From the NCBI GenBank assembly GCA_038199375.1, contig JBBPZA010000053.1, positions 1-52,455 of the forward strand: DNA of 52,455 nt, in the 5' to 3' direction. The position numbers and the translations under genes were made by a program. Below, one piece after another: positions 14,479-22,967 of this stretch (position 1 is the first letter of the stretch; every line of letters begins with the position of its first letter). Source of the DNA: JBBPZA01 sp038199375 (GTDB lineage: Bacteria; Actinomycetota; Thermoleophilia; Solirubrobacterales; Solirubrobacteraceae). The notes beneath the pieces are model-generated. The model saw nothing but the letters and a program-made list of their open reading frames with translations, was not told the DNA's origin and did no database searches.

Positions 14479-17238
14479 TCAGCCGATGAGCCGCTCGACG
14501 CGCTCGCGCAAGGCGTCGATCGCCTCCACCGGGTCGCCCTCGAGCCGCACGCGCTCGGCGGGCAGCCCGTGGTCGCGGAGGGTCAGGAGGTCGCCCGCCG
14601 CCTGAGCTTCCTCGAGCGTCGCGAAGCCATAGTCCGCGCCCGGGATGTCGACATCCTCGCCCGGGTCGTGGACGAGCTGGAGGAAGAGCCCCGTCGGAGG
14701 GCCACCCTTGTGGAGCTGGCCGGTGGAATGCAGGAACCGCGGCCCGTAGCCGAACGTCGTGGTGGCCTTCGTGCGGGCGCGGATGCTCGCGCGCAACCGG
14801 GCGACGGCTTCGTCGACCGCCGAGGCCGGCTTGAGCCAGCCCATGATCGCGACGTAGTGGGGAGGCTGCGCCTGGCTCAGCAGCTCGCGCAGCGCCTCGT
14901 CGTCGGCCTCGGGAAGGTCGGGGAGCCTTCCCTCCTTGGTGTAGCCCTCGAGCACCCTCATGGTGTTGTCCTTAGCCTCCTGGACGTTGGGCTGGTCGAA
15001 GGGGTTGATGCCCATCGCCCATCCGGCGACCGCCGTGGCGAACTCGGCGAAGAAGAAGATCCGGCCGAGGTCGAGCGCGCCGGTGACCGAGAGGGTGACG
15101 GTGGGCTGGCCGGCTTTCCCGAGCGCCTCGACCTTAGCGTCGAGCTCTGAGTCGGGCTCGTCGGCGTTTCGCAGGTAGGCGAACACCCGATCCTCGCCGT
15201 AGGTCCCGGGCTCACCCAGCGGCTCGTCGTCGACCGGGAGGATCCCCTTGCCCTCCTTGCCCGTGCTCTCGGCGATGAGCTGCTCGACCCACAGCCCGAA
15301 GCTGACGATCGGCTTGGAGACGACGAAGGTCACCTTGTCGCGGCCCTGCTCGGCCAGCGCGCCCAGGAAGACTCCCAGCCACAGCCCAGAATTCGACGAG
15401 CTGCCGTCCAAGGAGGCGCAGGACTGCTCGGCGATCTGCGCACCCTGAAGGAGGGCATCGACCGCCACGCCCATCAGCGCGGCCGGCACCAGACCGAAGT
15501 AGGAGAGCACGGAGTAGCGCCCCCCGATGTCGGGCGTGTTCTCGAAGACCCGGCGGAAGCCGTGCTTCTCGGCGACCGCGATCAAGGGGCTGCCCGGGTC
15601 GGTGATCGCCGCAAAGCGGCTGCCCGCCTCGGCCTCGCCCACCGCCTCGATCACCAGTGCGTGGAAATGGCGAAAGTGGGAGAGGGTCTCGATCGTGCCG
15701 CCGGACTTCGAAGAGACCAGGAACAGGGTCTTGGCCGGATCGACCTCGCGCTCGGGCTTGAGGACGGCCGCGGGATCGGTCGAGTCGAGCACGTGCAGCC
15801 GCAGTCCCCCCTCGATCTCGCCGAAGCTGCGGCGGATGACCTCCGGCCCCAGGCTCGAGCCGCCCATCCCCAGCAGGACGACATCTTCCAAGCCGTCGGC
15901 CTTGACGTCATCGACGAACTGCTGCAGATCGCCCACGTGCTCGAGCATCTGCTCGACGATCGTCAGCCAGCCCAGGCGGTTGCCGATCTCCGGCTTGCCG
16001 GGCCCGCCCCACAGCGACTCGTCCTTGCGCCACACGCGCCGCGCGACGCCTTCGGCGACCGCCATCTCGGCCTTCCGGGCGATGGCCGACTCGAGCTCGA
16101 CGGGGATCGAGGCGGAGATGGTCGGCGGGCGGGCGGTGACGATCGCCTCGCGCTTGGCCTCCACGCCGGCGAGCAGCCCGTCCATCGACCCCTCGAAGGA
16201 GGCGACGCCCTCGCGCAACAGTTGGGCGGTGACGTCGGCCATGTCGATACCGGCGTCGGCCAGGCGCGCGAGGTCCTCGGCCGGGTCCTGGTCGGCGGTC
16301 GCCCCGGTGAGCTCACCCTTCTCGGCTACGGCGTTGAGCGTCGGCATCGGCATCGTGTTGACCGTGTGGGGCGCGACGAGCCCGTCGACGTACTTGGTCT
16401 CGGGGTAGTGCGGGTTCTTCACTCCCGTCGAGGCCCACAGCGGCCGCTGGACGCGCGCCCCGGCCCCCGCGAGCTTCTCCCAGCGCTCTCCGGAGAAGAT
16501 GGCCTTGAAGCGCTGGTAGGCCGCCCGGGCGTTGGCGAGCGCGGCGATGCCTATGAGCTCCTCCTTACCCATCTCCAGAAGGCGCTTGTCGACCTCGGTG
16601 TCGACCCGGGAGACGAAGAAGCTCGCGACGGAGCTCACGTCGAGCGACCCGCCGTCGGCGTGCCGGCGCTCGAGGCCCGCGACATAGGCATCGGCGACGC
16701 GCGCGTACTCCTCGACGCCGAAGAGCAGGGTGACGTTGACGTTTATCCCTTCCGAGATCGCCTGCTCGATCGCCGGAACGCCCTCAGGCGTCGCGGGGAT
16801 CTTCACCATCAGGTTCGGCCGGTCGACCTCGGCCCAGTAGCCGCGCGCCTGCTCGAGGGTCCCCTCGGTGTCGCGCGACAGGCGCGGCGCGACCTCGAGC
16901 GAGACGAACCCGTCGCCGTGGTCGGTCTGCTCCCAGACCGGGCGCAGGACGTCGGCGGCCATCTGGACGTCCTTGACCGCGATGCGGTCGAAGATCGTCT
17001 GCGGGTCGAGCCCCTCGCGGGCCATCGCCTCGAGGTCTGAGTCGTAGTCCGAGGATCCGAGGATCGCCTTCTGGAAGATCGTCGGGTTGGAGGTCACGCC
17101 GCGCAGCGAGTCCTCCTTGACCAGGCGCTCGAGCTCGCCGCACTCGATCAGGCTGCGGCGGATCTGGTCGAGCCAGACACTCGTGCCCGCGCCCGTCAGA
17201 GCGGCCAGCCGCTCGTTGACCTTCGCAGTGACGCTCAT
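14479..17238 (-). CDS. Bifunctional transaldolase / glucose-6-phosphate isomerase
   Basis: A 919-residue fusion. Residues 1-365 are a TalB-type transaldolase with the Schiff-base lysine in NLMVKIPATPEG (K146) and the GVTSNPTIFQKAI signature at 48-60. Residues 380-919 are a phosphoglucose isomerase with SSKSGGTIET and GRYSVLSYFGLVPAALMG signatures. Transaldolase moves dihydroxyacetone units between sugar phosphates; PGI interconverts fructose 6-phosphate and glucose 6-phosphate. Together with zwf and opcA next door, the product returns fructose 6-phosphate from the non-oxidative branch straight to the oxidative branch. Such fusions are known in some bacteria. It is the first gene of the operon. 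Confidence 0.95.
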   Translation of the reverse strand: MSVTAKVNERLAALTGAGTSVWLDQIRRSLIECGELERLVKEDSLRGVTSNPTIFQKAILGSSDYDSDLEAMAREGLDPQTIFDRIAVKDVQMAADVLRPVWEQTDHGDGFVSLEVAPRLSRDTEGTLEQARGYWAEVDRPNLMVKIPATPEGVPAIEQAISEGINVNVTLLFGVEEYARVADAYVAGLERRHADGGSLDVSSVASFFVSRVDTEVDKRLLEMGKEELIGIAALANARAAYQRFKAIFSGERWEKLAGAGARVQRPLWASTGVKNPHYPETKYVDGLVAPHTVNTMPMPTLNAVAEKGELTGATADQDPAEDLARLADAGIDMADVTAQLLREGVASFEGSMDGLLAGVEAKREAIVTARPPTISASIPVELESAIARKAEMAVAEGVARRVWRKDESLWGGPGKPEIGNRLGWLTIVEQMLEHVGDLQQFVDDVKADGLEDVVLLGMGGSSLGPEVIRRSFGEIEGGLRLHVLDSTDPAAVLKPEREVDPAKTLFLVSSKSGGTIETLSHFRHFHALVIEAVGEAEAGSRFAAITDPGSPLIAVAEKHGFRRVFENTPDIGGRYSVLSYFGLVPAALMGVAVDALLQGAQIAEQSCASLDGSSSNSGLWLGVFLGALAEQGRDKVTFVVSKPIVSFGLWVEQLIAESTGKEGKGILPVDDEPLGEPGTYGEDRVFAYLRNADEPDSELDAKVEALGKAGQPTVTLSVTGALDLGRIFFFAEFATAVAGWAMGINPFDQPNVQEAKDNTMRVLEGYTKEGRLPDLPEADDEALRELLSQAQPPHYVAIMGWLKPASAVDEAVARLRASIRARTKATTTFGYGPRFLHSTGQLHKGGPPTGLFLQLVHDPGEDVDIPGADYGFATLEEAQAAGDLLTLRDHGLPAERVRLEGDPVEAIDALRERVERLIG

Positions 17239-17352
17239 CGACGGCTCTCCTATCCCCTCAGCCGCCCCACCAGCGGCGGGTGCTCTCGGATCCGGGTCAT
17301 CCCAGCCCGCGACGATACCCCGAATCGCAAGCTACCCTCGCGGCTGGGGGCC

Positions 17353-17558
17353 ATGTCGACCGTAAAGACCAGAATCGACCCTCAGGCTGCTCAGGGCTTT
17401 CTCGACCGGCGCTTCGCTGCAGAAGCCTCCCACCCGAGCGGATCCAGGGTGGCGAGCTTGCCGAGGCGTTCTTCTTCGAGGCAAACGGGGACTCCTACGT
17501 CCTGCGGGTGGATTCCCGCTCCAGAGGCTTTGCCAAGCGCTCAAATCAGCGTCGGTAG
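17353..17558 (+). pseudogene. Phosphotransferase (APH-like) N-terminal remnant
   Basis: The frame from ATG 17353 reads MSTVKTRIDPQAAQGFLDRRF and so on to about 17435, then continues one frame over as ERIQGGELAEAFFFEANG and YVLRVDSRSRGFAK before ending at 17558. Joined, this is the N-lobe start of an aminoglycoside-phosphotransferase-like protein (glycine-rich loop then YVLRV strand). One indel near 17435 and loss of the rest make it a remnant. Confidence 0.5.
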
Positions 17559-17643
17559 ACGTCGCCACGGTGGCCGATACGCACGTCGGTGACCGCGAGC
17601 AGGTCGAGGTCGCCCGGGGAGATCCGGCGCGGGAGCACTCGGG
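17547..17643 (-). other. Short minus-strand open tail, possibly a LOG-like protein end
   Basis: Read on the minus strand, this segment encodes RRISPGDLDLLAVTD and then an unrelated tail before TGA at 17547-17549. The SPxDLDLLxVTD pattern resembles the C-terminal end of LOG/TIGR00730-family phosphoribohydrolases. It overlaps the M23 stop region in another frame. The resemblance is short and may be chance. With the APH remnant it fills the 405-bp gap between tal-pgi and the M23 gene. Confidence 0.2.
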
Positions 17644-18468
17644 TCAGAAGAAGTTGAGCGGGTCGATCGGCTTGCCGCCGATCCGGGTCTCGAAGTGGAG
17701 ATGGGGGCCCGTGGAGTTGCCCGTGTTGCCGGAGAGGCCGATGACCTGACCCTTCTGGACGTCCTCACCCGGGCTGACCATGATGCGCGACTGGTGCGCG
17801 TAGCACGTCGAGAGCGACTTGGTGTGCTGGACGCAGGTGTAGTTGCCATATCCGCCGGTGGAGCCGGCGATGATGACGGTGCCGGTGTCGGCCGCGCGGA
17901 GAGGCGTGCCGACAGGGGCCGGGACGTCGATGCCCGCGTGCAGCCGGCCCCCGCGGGGGCCGAAGGGCGAGGAGATCGAGGTGTAGGCGCGAGGCAGCGG
18001 CCAGCTCAGCCGCCCCGAGCCGAAGGAGACCGGGTAGCGACCCGAGGCCAGGAGCTCTCGCACGCGCTTCTGGGCCTTCTGCTGAGCGTCGAGATCCTCG
18101 CGGACCTCATCGTCGCTCGGAGCGCCGGGCGAGACGCCGTCGTCGGCGGTCGCCGATCCCGTGGGCTTCGGGGCCGGCCCTTCGATCGGCACGCCGGCCC
18201 CCTGGGCGGCGGCCTCCGCGGCGGTCTCCCCCGCGACGGGCTCGACGACCTGAGGCCGCGACTTCGGAAGCGGACGCTCGCCTCCCTCACCGTCGTCTGA
18301 CTGGGGCAGGTCGCCGTAGTCCGAGGAGGCGCGCGCCTGGTCAGCGGCCTTTCCGCGCGGGGCACCCGAATCGCCGCCCGAAAGCAGGGCTATCACCGGC
18401 CCCAGCAGCAGGATCGCGGCGATCGCTCCCACGAATATGGTCCGGGGCGACAGGGTCCGGGGCGACAT
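17644..18468 (-). CDS. M23-family metallopeptidase, membrane-anchored
   Basis: A 274-residue protein. Residues 11-30 form a signal-anchor helix, 31-125 are a Pro/Asp/Gly-rich linker, 126-142 a short charged helix, and 155-274 an M23 (LytM/lysostaphin-like) domain. Zinc ligands are visible: H177 and D181 in RLHAGIDVPAP, H258 in GPHLHFE, plus catalytic H225 in CYAHQS. Such enzymes cleave peptidoglycan cross-bridges, or, when inactive, regulate amidases outside the membrane. The full ligand set suggests an active enzyme. It lies downstream of msrB on the same strand with a palindrome in between. Confidence 0.9.
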   Translation of the reverse strand: MSPRTLSPRTIFVGAIAAILLLGPVIALLSGGDSGAPRGKAADQARASSDYGDLPQSDDGEGGERPLPKSRPQVVEPVAGETAAEAAAQGAGVPIEGPAPKPTGSATADDGVSPGAPSDDEVREDLDAQQKAQKRVRELLASGRYPVSFGSGRLSWPLPRAYTSISSPFGPRGGRLHAGIDVPAPVGTPLRAADTGTVIIAGSTGGYGNYTCVQHTKSLSTCYAHQSRIMVSPGEDVQKGQVIGLSGNTGNSTGPHLHFETRIGGKPIDPLNFF

Positions 18469-18486
18469 CGATCACCAGTATGCCCG

Positions 18487-18500
18487 CGCTGCGCGCAGCG
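18487..18500 (-). terminator. Palindrome between msrB and the M23 gene
   Basis: CGCTGCG-CGCAGCG is a perfect 14-bp palindrome, flanked by further complementary GCCCGC/GCGGGC arms (18482-18487 and 18508-18513). It sits in the 56-bp gap after the msrB stop. There is no T-run, so it could be a weak terminator or mRNA-processing hairpin rather than a standard intrinsic terminator. Confidence 0.3.
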
Positions 18501-18524
18501 TGCGCAGGGCGGGCGCGAAGGGCG

Positions 18525-18932
18525 CTACTCCTCCTCGGACGACGGGTCGAGGTCGAGCGAGAGCGAGTTGATGCAGAAGCGCTGGCCCGTGGGGTTGGGG
18601 CCGTCGTCGAAGACGTGGCCGAGGTGCGAGCCGCAGGTCGCGCACACCACTTCGGTGCGGACCATGAACAGGCTGCGATCCTTGTGCAACTCGACCGCCT
18701 CGGAGAAGGCCGGCTCCCAGAAGCTCGGCCATCCCGTGCCCGAATCGAACTTCGTGTCCGAGCTGAACAGCGGCGCCTTGCACGCTCCGCAGCGGTACAT
18801 CCCGTCTTCCTTGGTGTAGGCGTACTCCCCGCTGAAGGCCGGTTCGGTCCCCTGGCGGCGAAGCACCTCGTAGCGCTCGGGCGAGAGCTCCTCACGCCAT
18901 TCCTGCTCGGTCTTTGAAACCTTCTCAGCCAT
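18525..18932 (-). CDS. msrB: Peptide-methionine (R)-S-oxide reductase
   Basis: A 135-residue enzyme that repairs methionine-R-sulfoxide in proteins with thioredoxin as reductant. Two zinc CxxC pairs are present (C48/C51 and C97/C100), as are the GTGWPSFW substrate loop at 65-72 and the catalytic cysteine in RFCINS (C120). Length is normal and no signal peptide is seen, so it is cytoplasmic. A strong GGAGGT lies before its ATG, inside the last codons of the amidohydrolase gene 3 bp upstream, so the two are cotranscribed. The partner msrA lies separately at 28402-29055. Confidence 0.95.
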   Translation of the reverse strand: MAEKVSKTEQEWREELSPERYEVLRRQGTEPAFSGEYAYTKEDGMYRCGACKAPLFSSDTKFDSGTGWPSFWEPAFSEAVELHKDRSLFMVRTEVVCATCGSHLGHVFDDGPNPTGQRFCINSLSLDLDPSSEEE

Positions 18933-18935
18933 TGG

Positions 18936-20081
18936 CTACCTCCGGTTCTCGGCCTCGCGCTCGGTGGCCGCGAGGCTGATCGACATGTGTACGAGGCCCA
19001 GCGCGGGCCACACTCCATCCTCCAGGCGAGCGAGCTCCGCAGCCGCCGACAACGTTGCACCGAGCCGCTCGAGCGTCTCACCGACCCCGGCGGGGTCGGG
19101 GTCGCGCGTAGCGGCGGCCATGAGGTCGATCGCCTCCAGCGCCTGCTCCCCCCGGCCGGCCATCACCATCCCGAAGGCCATCGCGCCGTACATGCACAGG
19201 CGACCGAGCCGGCCCGAGAGCTCGAAGCCGTCCTCCCCGCGCGGGGGCGAGGCGGGAGGCAGCCCGTTGCCGTCGACCAGTCCGCCGATCGTCCCGCCGA
19301 CGACGAGCCCGAGGGTCGCGGGGTCCAGGCCGGCGGCGGCCGCCGCGCGCAGCGCGAGGTAGAGCCCTGAGAACGGCCGGCCGTAGGGCGGGTCGGAGGC
19401 GAACACGATGCGCTCGGCAGGAACGCGCGCGAACAGCTGGAGGACGTCGAGCGCCGAGAAGCACGAAGTGTCGTAGAGGACGCCCGGGTGATCGGCGAGG
19501 CGGCTGGCGAACACACCCTGATCTGCGATTCCGGCGTGGGCGAGGATCATCACGACGCCCGGATGGCGCAGGGCGAGCTCGACGAGCCCGTCGGCGATCG
19601 GCGGCATTCCCCGACCGGCGTGGATGAGCAGCGGCACCCGTGCCTGCTCGGCCAGCGCGAAGATGTCGTCGGCCACGCCGTCGGCGAAGGCGAAGGACTG
19701 CGCGCGCGGGTGGAGCTTGATGCCGCGCGCGCCCAGCTCGAGGCAGCGCTCGCCCTCGCGCACCGGGTCGTCGCCGGGGTCCAGGCGGCAGAAGGGCACG
19801 AAGCGCCCCTCGCTCTCGCCCGCCCACGCCAGGACGCGGTCGTTGGGCAGGCGATAGGCGGGGACGCGCTCGGGATCGTGCAGCGCAAAGACGACCGCGC
19901 GCCGCGCGCCGGCCTCGTCGAGCCACCCGAGCAGCGTCGCCGGATCGAGCGAGCGCCCGTCCTCGTCGGCACCGAGATGCGCATGCGCCTCGAAGACCTC
20001 CGCCCCCTCGGGCATGCGCAGCGCGATCTCCGCCGCAAAGGGCGCCGCGGCGGCGTCGAGGATGGTCGCGAGATCGGCCAC
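18936..20081 (-). CDS. Amidohydrolase-family (TIM-barrel) protein
   Basis: A 381-residue protein. The first metal-binding His pair is H33/H35 in FEAHAHLG. Further barrel-strand features follow: GIKLHPRAQSF, PLLIHAGRG, VMILAHAGI and the acidic VFASDPPYGRP. The order fits the amidohydrolase-2 group that includes ACMSD-like decarboxylases and lactonases. After about residue 260 the chain becomes a helical extension not typical of the core fold. The substrate is unknown. It is upstream of msrB, with 3 bp between them. Confidence 0.8.
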   Translation of the reverse strand: MADLATILDAAAAPFAAEIALRMPEGAEVFEAHAHLGADEDGRSLDPATLLGWLDEAGARRAVVFALHDPERVPAYRLPNDRVLAWAGESEGRFVPFCRLDPGDDPVREGERCLELGARGIKLHPRAQSFAFADGVADDIFALAEQARVPLLIHAGRGMPPIADGLVELALRHPGVVMILAHAGIADQGVFASRLADHPGVLYDTSCFSALDVLQLFARVPAERIVFASDPPYGRPFSGLYLALRAAAAAGLDPATLGLVVGGTIGGLVDGNGLPPASPPRGEDGFELSGRLGRLCMYGAMAFGMVMAGRGEQALEAIDLMAAATRDPDPAGVGETLERLGATLSAAAELARLEDGVWPALGLVHMSISLAATEREAENRR

Positions 20082-20113
20082 GGAGTCCAGCGTAGTGCGA
20101 ACATCCTGCGCCG

Positions 20114-20755
20114 ATGGGCGAGATCGAGCCCCCGTCAGCCTTCTGGAACCGCCGCTACCAGGCGGTGGACCGCCTGTGGTCCACGGAACCCAACGCCGTC
20201 CTCGCCGGGCTCGCGGCCGAGCTCCCGCCGGGGCGCGCGCTCGACCTCGGCGCCGGCGAGGGCCGCAACGCGCTCTGGCTCGCCAGGCACGGGTGGCGAG
20301 TCACCGCTCTGGACGTCTCCGGCGTGGCGCTCGAGAGGGCCGCGCAGCGCGCAACCCACGAAGGCGTCCACCTCGAATGCATCGAAGCGGACTGGCGCGA
20401 GTACCGCCCGGGCGCCTCGACGTTCGATCTCGCAGTCCTCGCCTACATGCACCCGGACGTCGACGATCGCGCGTACCTGTTCGGCTGGGTGGCCGAAGCG
20501 CTCGCTCCCGGCGGGCACCTGTTCGTCATCGGCGTCCACGCGGTCGACCAAGGGCTCCGCGGTCCACCGGACCCCGAGCGGCTCTACACGCCCGAGCGGA
20601 TGGGCGATGCCCTGCGGGGCTTCGACCTCCTGCGCTGCGAGTCGATCGTCTATGAGGCCGAGCGCAGCGAGGGTCCTCGGCAGGTGACCGACGTCGTGGG
20701 TCTCGCGAGGCGCGCGGGGTTCGCTCCTCGCGAGCCGCTCACGTCACCGGCTTGA
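20114..20755 (+). CDS. Class I SAM-dependent methyltransferase (TehB/thiopurine-like)
   Basis: A 213-residue protein with SAM motif I LDLGAGEGRN at 43-52, the strand-2 end VTALDVSGVAL, and a post-motif loop LAPGGHLFVIGVHA. The N-terminal WNRRYQAVDRLWSTEPNAVL is typical of the Methyltransf_25/TehB-like group, which detoxify small molecules such as metalloids or thiols. The substrate cannot be inferred. It is divergent from the amidohydrolase across 32 bp, and its 3' end overlaps the convergent gene 20744-21073 by 12 bp. Confidence 0.82.
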   Translation: MGEIEPPSAFWNRRYQAVDRLWSTEPNAVLAGLAAELPPGRALDLGAGEGRNALWLARHGWRVTALDVSGVALERAAQRATHEGVHLECIEADWREYRPGASTFDLAVLAYMHPDVDDRAYLFGWVAEALAPGGHLFVIGVHAVDQGLRGPPDPERLYTPERMGDALRGFDLLRCESIVYEAERSEGPRQVTDVVGLARRAGFAPREPLTSPA

Positions 20756-21073
20756 CATGGTTCGCGCCGCTGCCTGACGAGCGGTCATGTCGCCGTTGGC
20801 GACCTTGTAGGCGATCGTGTCCTTGTAGTCACCGCCGCCGTCACGGGTCTTCTTGGCCGCCTGCTCCGGCGCGACGTCCATATCGGCCAGTGCGCGGGCC
20901 GCCTGGGGATCGAAGCAGCGCACCTTGAGCCACCGAGCGGTCATGGCGTCGTCGAACCCCGCCTCGGTCCAGGCCTGAGCAGCCTCGCGAGCATCGCCGC
21001 CGCGGTCTGCCAGCTCTCCGAACCGTCTGACGGTCTCAACGCTCGTGTTGACCTCCGGCCCGTACACCTTCAT
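20744..21073 (-). CDS. Conserved hypothetical protein (109 aa)
   Basis: The protein starts MKVYGPEVNTSVETVRRFG, is helical and charged, and has no signal peptide. The central WTEAGFDDAMTARWLKVRCFDPQAARALADMDVAPEQAA looks like paired short helices used in small protein- or nucleic-acid-binding modules. Its ATG overlaps the stop of the upstream VOC gene (ATGA, 21070-21073), so translation is coupled. The start was chosen for that overlap. I do not recognise the family. Confidence 0.65.
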   Translation of the reverse strand: MKVYGPEVNTSVETVRRFGELADRGGDAREAAQAWTEAGFDDAMTARWLKVRCFDPQAARALADMDVAPEQAAKKTRDGGGDYKDTIAYKVANGDMTARQAAARTMSSR

Positions 21074-21624
21074 GCGTTTCGCCCCCCGTCGCCCTTTCTC
21101 GAAGTGTCGTACATGATGGGGGGCGGCGCGGGCACGCGCAACCGCGTCCGTCGCCGTAGCGCGGCTCGACGCTGGCCGCCGCCTGGGCCCCCGTCGGCAG
21201 GTGGCCAGGCGATCAGCGGCTTTCCGATCTCCCACTGGTGGCCGTGGGGATCCTCGACGCGCCCCAGGCGCCAGCCGTGCTCTTCGCCCACCGGGTGGAT
21301 CTCAGTGGCGCCCGCCGCAATGGCCCGCTGGACCACGGACTCTGGATCCTCGACGACCAACAGCATGCGCGCCGTGGCTCCTTGCAGCGACTCGGGGCTG
21401 AAGTTCCCGTGCGGCGGCGACTCGTCGGAGACCCAGAACGACGCGTTCCCGACCGAGAGCTGTGCGACCACCTCCTCGTGATCGTCCGTCCCGCCGACCC
21501 GATAATCCTCGACGGCACCGAACGCAGCCTTGTAGAACCCCACGGCGGCGCGGCCGCGCCTCACCGAGAGCTGCGGCGAGATGCTCGTCTGCCGGTCGCC
21601 GCCGCGATCACCCGCTACGGGCAT
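21070..21624 (-). CDS. VOC-superfamily (PhnB/glyoxalase-like) protein
   Basis: A protein of about 184 residues with a single VOC module. ISPQLSVRRGRAAVGFYKAAFGA opens it, VGNASFWVSDE forms the middle strand, and GRVEDPHGHQWEIGKPL closes it. The HGHQWE stretch provides His/Glu metal-ligand candidates. The C-terminal 40 residues are Arg/Gly/Pro-rich and not part of the fold. PhnB-like proteins bind or resist small molecules; the ligand is unknown. The start is uncertain: ATG 21624 was chosen as closest to the domain, and an in-frame ATG at 21684 is also possible. Confidence 0.75.
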   Translation of the reverse strand: MPVAGDRGGDRQTSISPQLSVRRGRAAVGFYKAAFGAVEDYRVGGTDDHEEVVAQLSVGNASFWVSDESPPHGNFSPESLQGATARMLLVVEDPESVVQRAIAAGATEIHPVGEEHGWRLGRVEDPHGHQWEIGKPLIAWPPADGGPGGGQRRAALRRRTRLRVPAPPPIMYDTSRKGDGGRNA

Positions 21625-21779
21625 TCGGGCCTCAACGATCTGCTTGTGCGCCCAGGCGGCACGATTCGGCGCCGCAGCCGGCATCTGCCCAGTCCACCGC
21701 GTCGCCGTCCTGCTTTCGCATCGCTCTGCGAAGTCTAGGCAGGAAGGCGACCACCCCGAGCGGAGCGGGGCGCGCGCGC

Positions 21780-21995
21780 TCAGCGGCTCTCGGCCGTCGC
21801 TGCGCCGGCGTCCCCACCGCGGTCGAGGACCGCCAGGTCATCATCGTCGGTCTTCGAGTCACCGGCGAGAGCGTCCTTGAGCTCACGCATTCCGCGGCCG
21901 ATCGAGCGGCCCGCCTGAGGAAGGCGCTTGGGCCCCAGGACGACGAGGGCGATGACGAGGACGACGATGAGCTCCATTGGTCCGATGCTGGGCAA
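21780..21995 (-). CDS. tatA: Sec-independent translocase subunit TatA
   Basis: A 71-residue protein starting at TTG 21995 (LPSIGPMELIVVLVIALVVLGP). It has one short membrane helix, the conserved FG/LGP hinge with KRLPQAGRSIGRGMRELKDAL as amphipathic helix, and an acidic disordered tail. TatA forms the pore that exports folded twin-arginine proteins. A perfect AAGGAGG lies 6 nt before the TTG and 24 nt before the first ATG, which decides the start in favour of TTG. No tatB or tatC is in the window. Confidence 0.9.
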   Translation of the reverse strand: MPSIGPMELIVVLVIALVVLGPKRLPQAGRSIGRGMRELKDALAGDSKTDDDDLAVLDRGGDAGAATAESR

Positions 21996-22054
21996 GGTGT
22001 GCCTCCTTGGTTCTTGACGAGTCGAGGGTCTTGCGCTCGCCTCGCCCACCTGGA

Positions 22055-22335
22055 TCACTCGAGGGGTCGCGCGTCTCGCGAGTCGTCGTGGACCGCTCCG
22101 GCCTCCAGTGCGGATTGCAAGGCGTCCGCGATCGAAACGTCTGTGTCCGCCGGAAAGACCTTGCCCTCCGCCGCCCCTGTCACGGCCAGCCAGGCTCCCG
22201 TGTCCAAGTACTCGGCCACCTCCGGCGTCCGCATGGTCGAGCAGACCAGGACGCGCGCCGGCTCGGGGCCGGCGTTCGAGATCTGGTGGGCCCGTCAGCC
22301 CCCGACGGAAAGGCGACGACGGCGCCGGATCGAGC
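22055..22335 (-). pseudogene. Cupin-domain protein, frameshifted remnant
   Basis: The minus-strand frame SGAVVAFPSGADGP shifts by one base at a GGGCCC run near 22290. It then continues HQISNAGPEPARVLVCSTM, RTPEVAEYLDTG and so on to the TGA at 22055. The joined text is the second half of a cupin barrel plus C-terminal tail, as in cupin proteins that bind metals or sugars. The first half is absent: upstream sequence belongs to a different protein (22336-22440). A one-base sequencing error alone cannot explain that fusion. Confidence 0.6.
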
Positions 22336-22440
22336 GTCGTGACGCCCCCCGCCGAACTCGACCATGAAGGCCGTGCTTCCGGGGAGGGTCGCGTTCTGCC
22401 AGCGAATGACCGTGCCGGGCAACCGGGCACCGCATACGGT
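22336..22440 (-). pseudogene. M14-type peptidase C-terminal remnant
   Basis: About 30 codons read RLPGTVIRWQNATLPGST followed by AFMVEF, close to the C-terminal active-site strand of M14-family peptidases such as murein peptide amidases (the VEL/VEF strand carries the catalytic Glu). The same frame runs directly into the cupin remnant, so the two fragments were joined by deletion. The family call rests on a short segment. Confidence 0.4.
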
Positions 22441-22479
22441 TCCCGCAGGAGGCGCTCGAGCGCCGGGGAATGAGAACCG

Positions 22480-22935
22480 GTGAGAGAATTCCTCCTCCTC
22501 ATCGACACGCTCGAGGACACGGTCGAGGATGCCAAATCGGAGGCCCTCACCGGTTGCGCGCGCGTGGACAGGCACGAGCTCTACGCCATCGTCGACGAGC
22601 TGCGACGCGCGATCCCCGAGGAGATCCAGCACGCGCATTGGATCGCCGCGGAGCGCGACGAGATGCTGGCCCAAGCGAGGCGCGAAGCGGAGCGGACTCT
22701 CCAGGAAGCCCGTCAGGAGTCGGCCCGCCTCCTCGGGGCCGAGGAGCTCACCAAGCACGCCGAGCGGCGGGCGAGCACCTTCTTGGACAAGGCGCGCTCC
22801 CACAAGCGCGACATCCACCTCGACGCCGAGTCCTACGCCGACGACATCCTCAAGAACGTCGAGAGCTACTTCGAGAGGCTCGCGGCGGTGGTGCAGCGCG
22901 GCCGCGATCGACTGCCCGACGGCGCGAAAGCCTAA
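22480..22935 (+). CDS. Coiled-coil (DivIVA/ATP-synthase-b-like) protein
   Basis: A 151-residue protein, GTG start. The first 25 residues (REFLLLIDTLEDTVEDAKS) are amphipathic. Residues 45-135 are a long charged helix (AERDEMLAQARREAERTLQE, then AERRASTFLDKARSHKRD) like the coiled coils of DivIVA-type scaffolds or the b subunit stalk. There is no membrane segment. Proteins of this shape in actinobacteria act in polar growth or division scaffolding, but nothing specific can be claimed here. Two other coiled-coil genes lie at 30548 and 31296. Confidence 0.7.
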   Translation: MREFLLLIDTLEDTVEDAKSEALTGCARVDRHELYAIVDELRRAIPEEIQHAHWIAAERDEMLAQARREAERTLQEARQESARLLGAEELTKHAERRASTFLDKARSHKRDIHLDAESYADDILKNVESYFERLAAVVQRGRDRLPDGAKA

Positions 22936-22967
22936 GGGCCCGTAGACCAACAACTGCCCCGGGGTAG

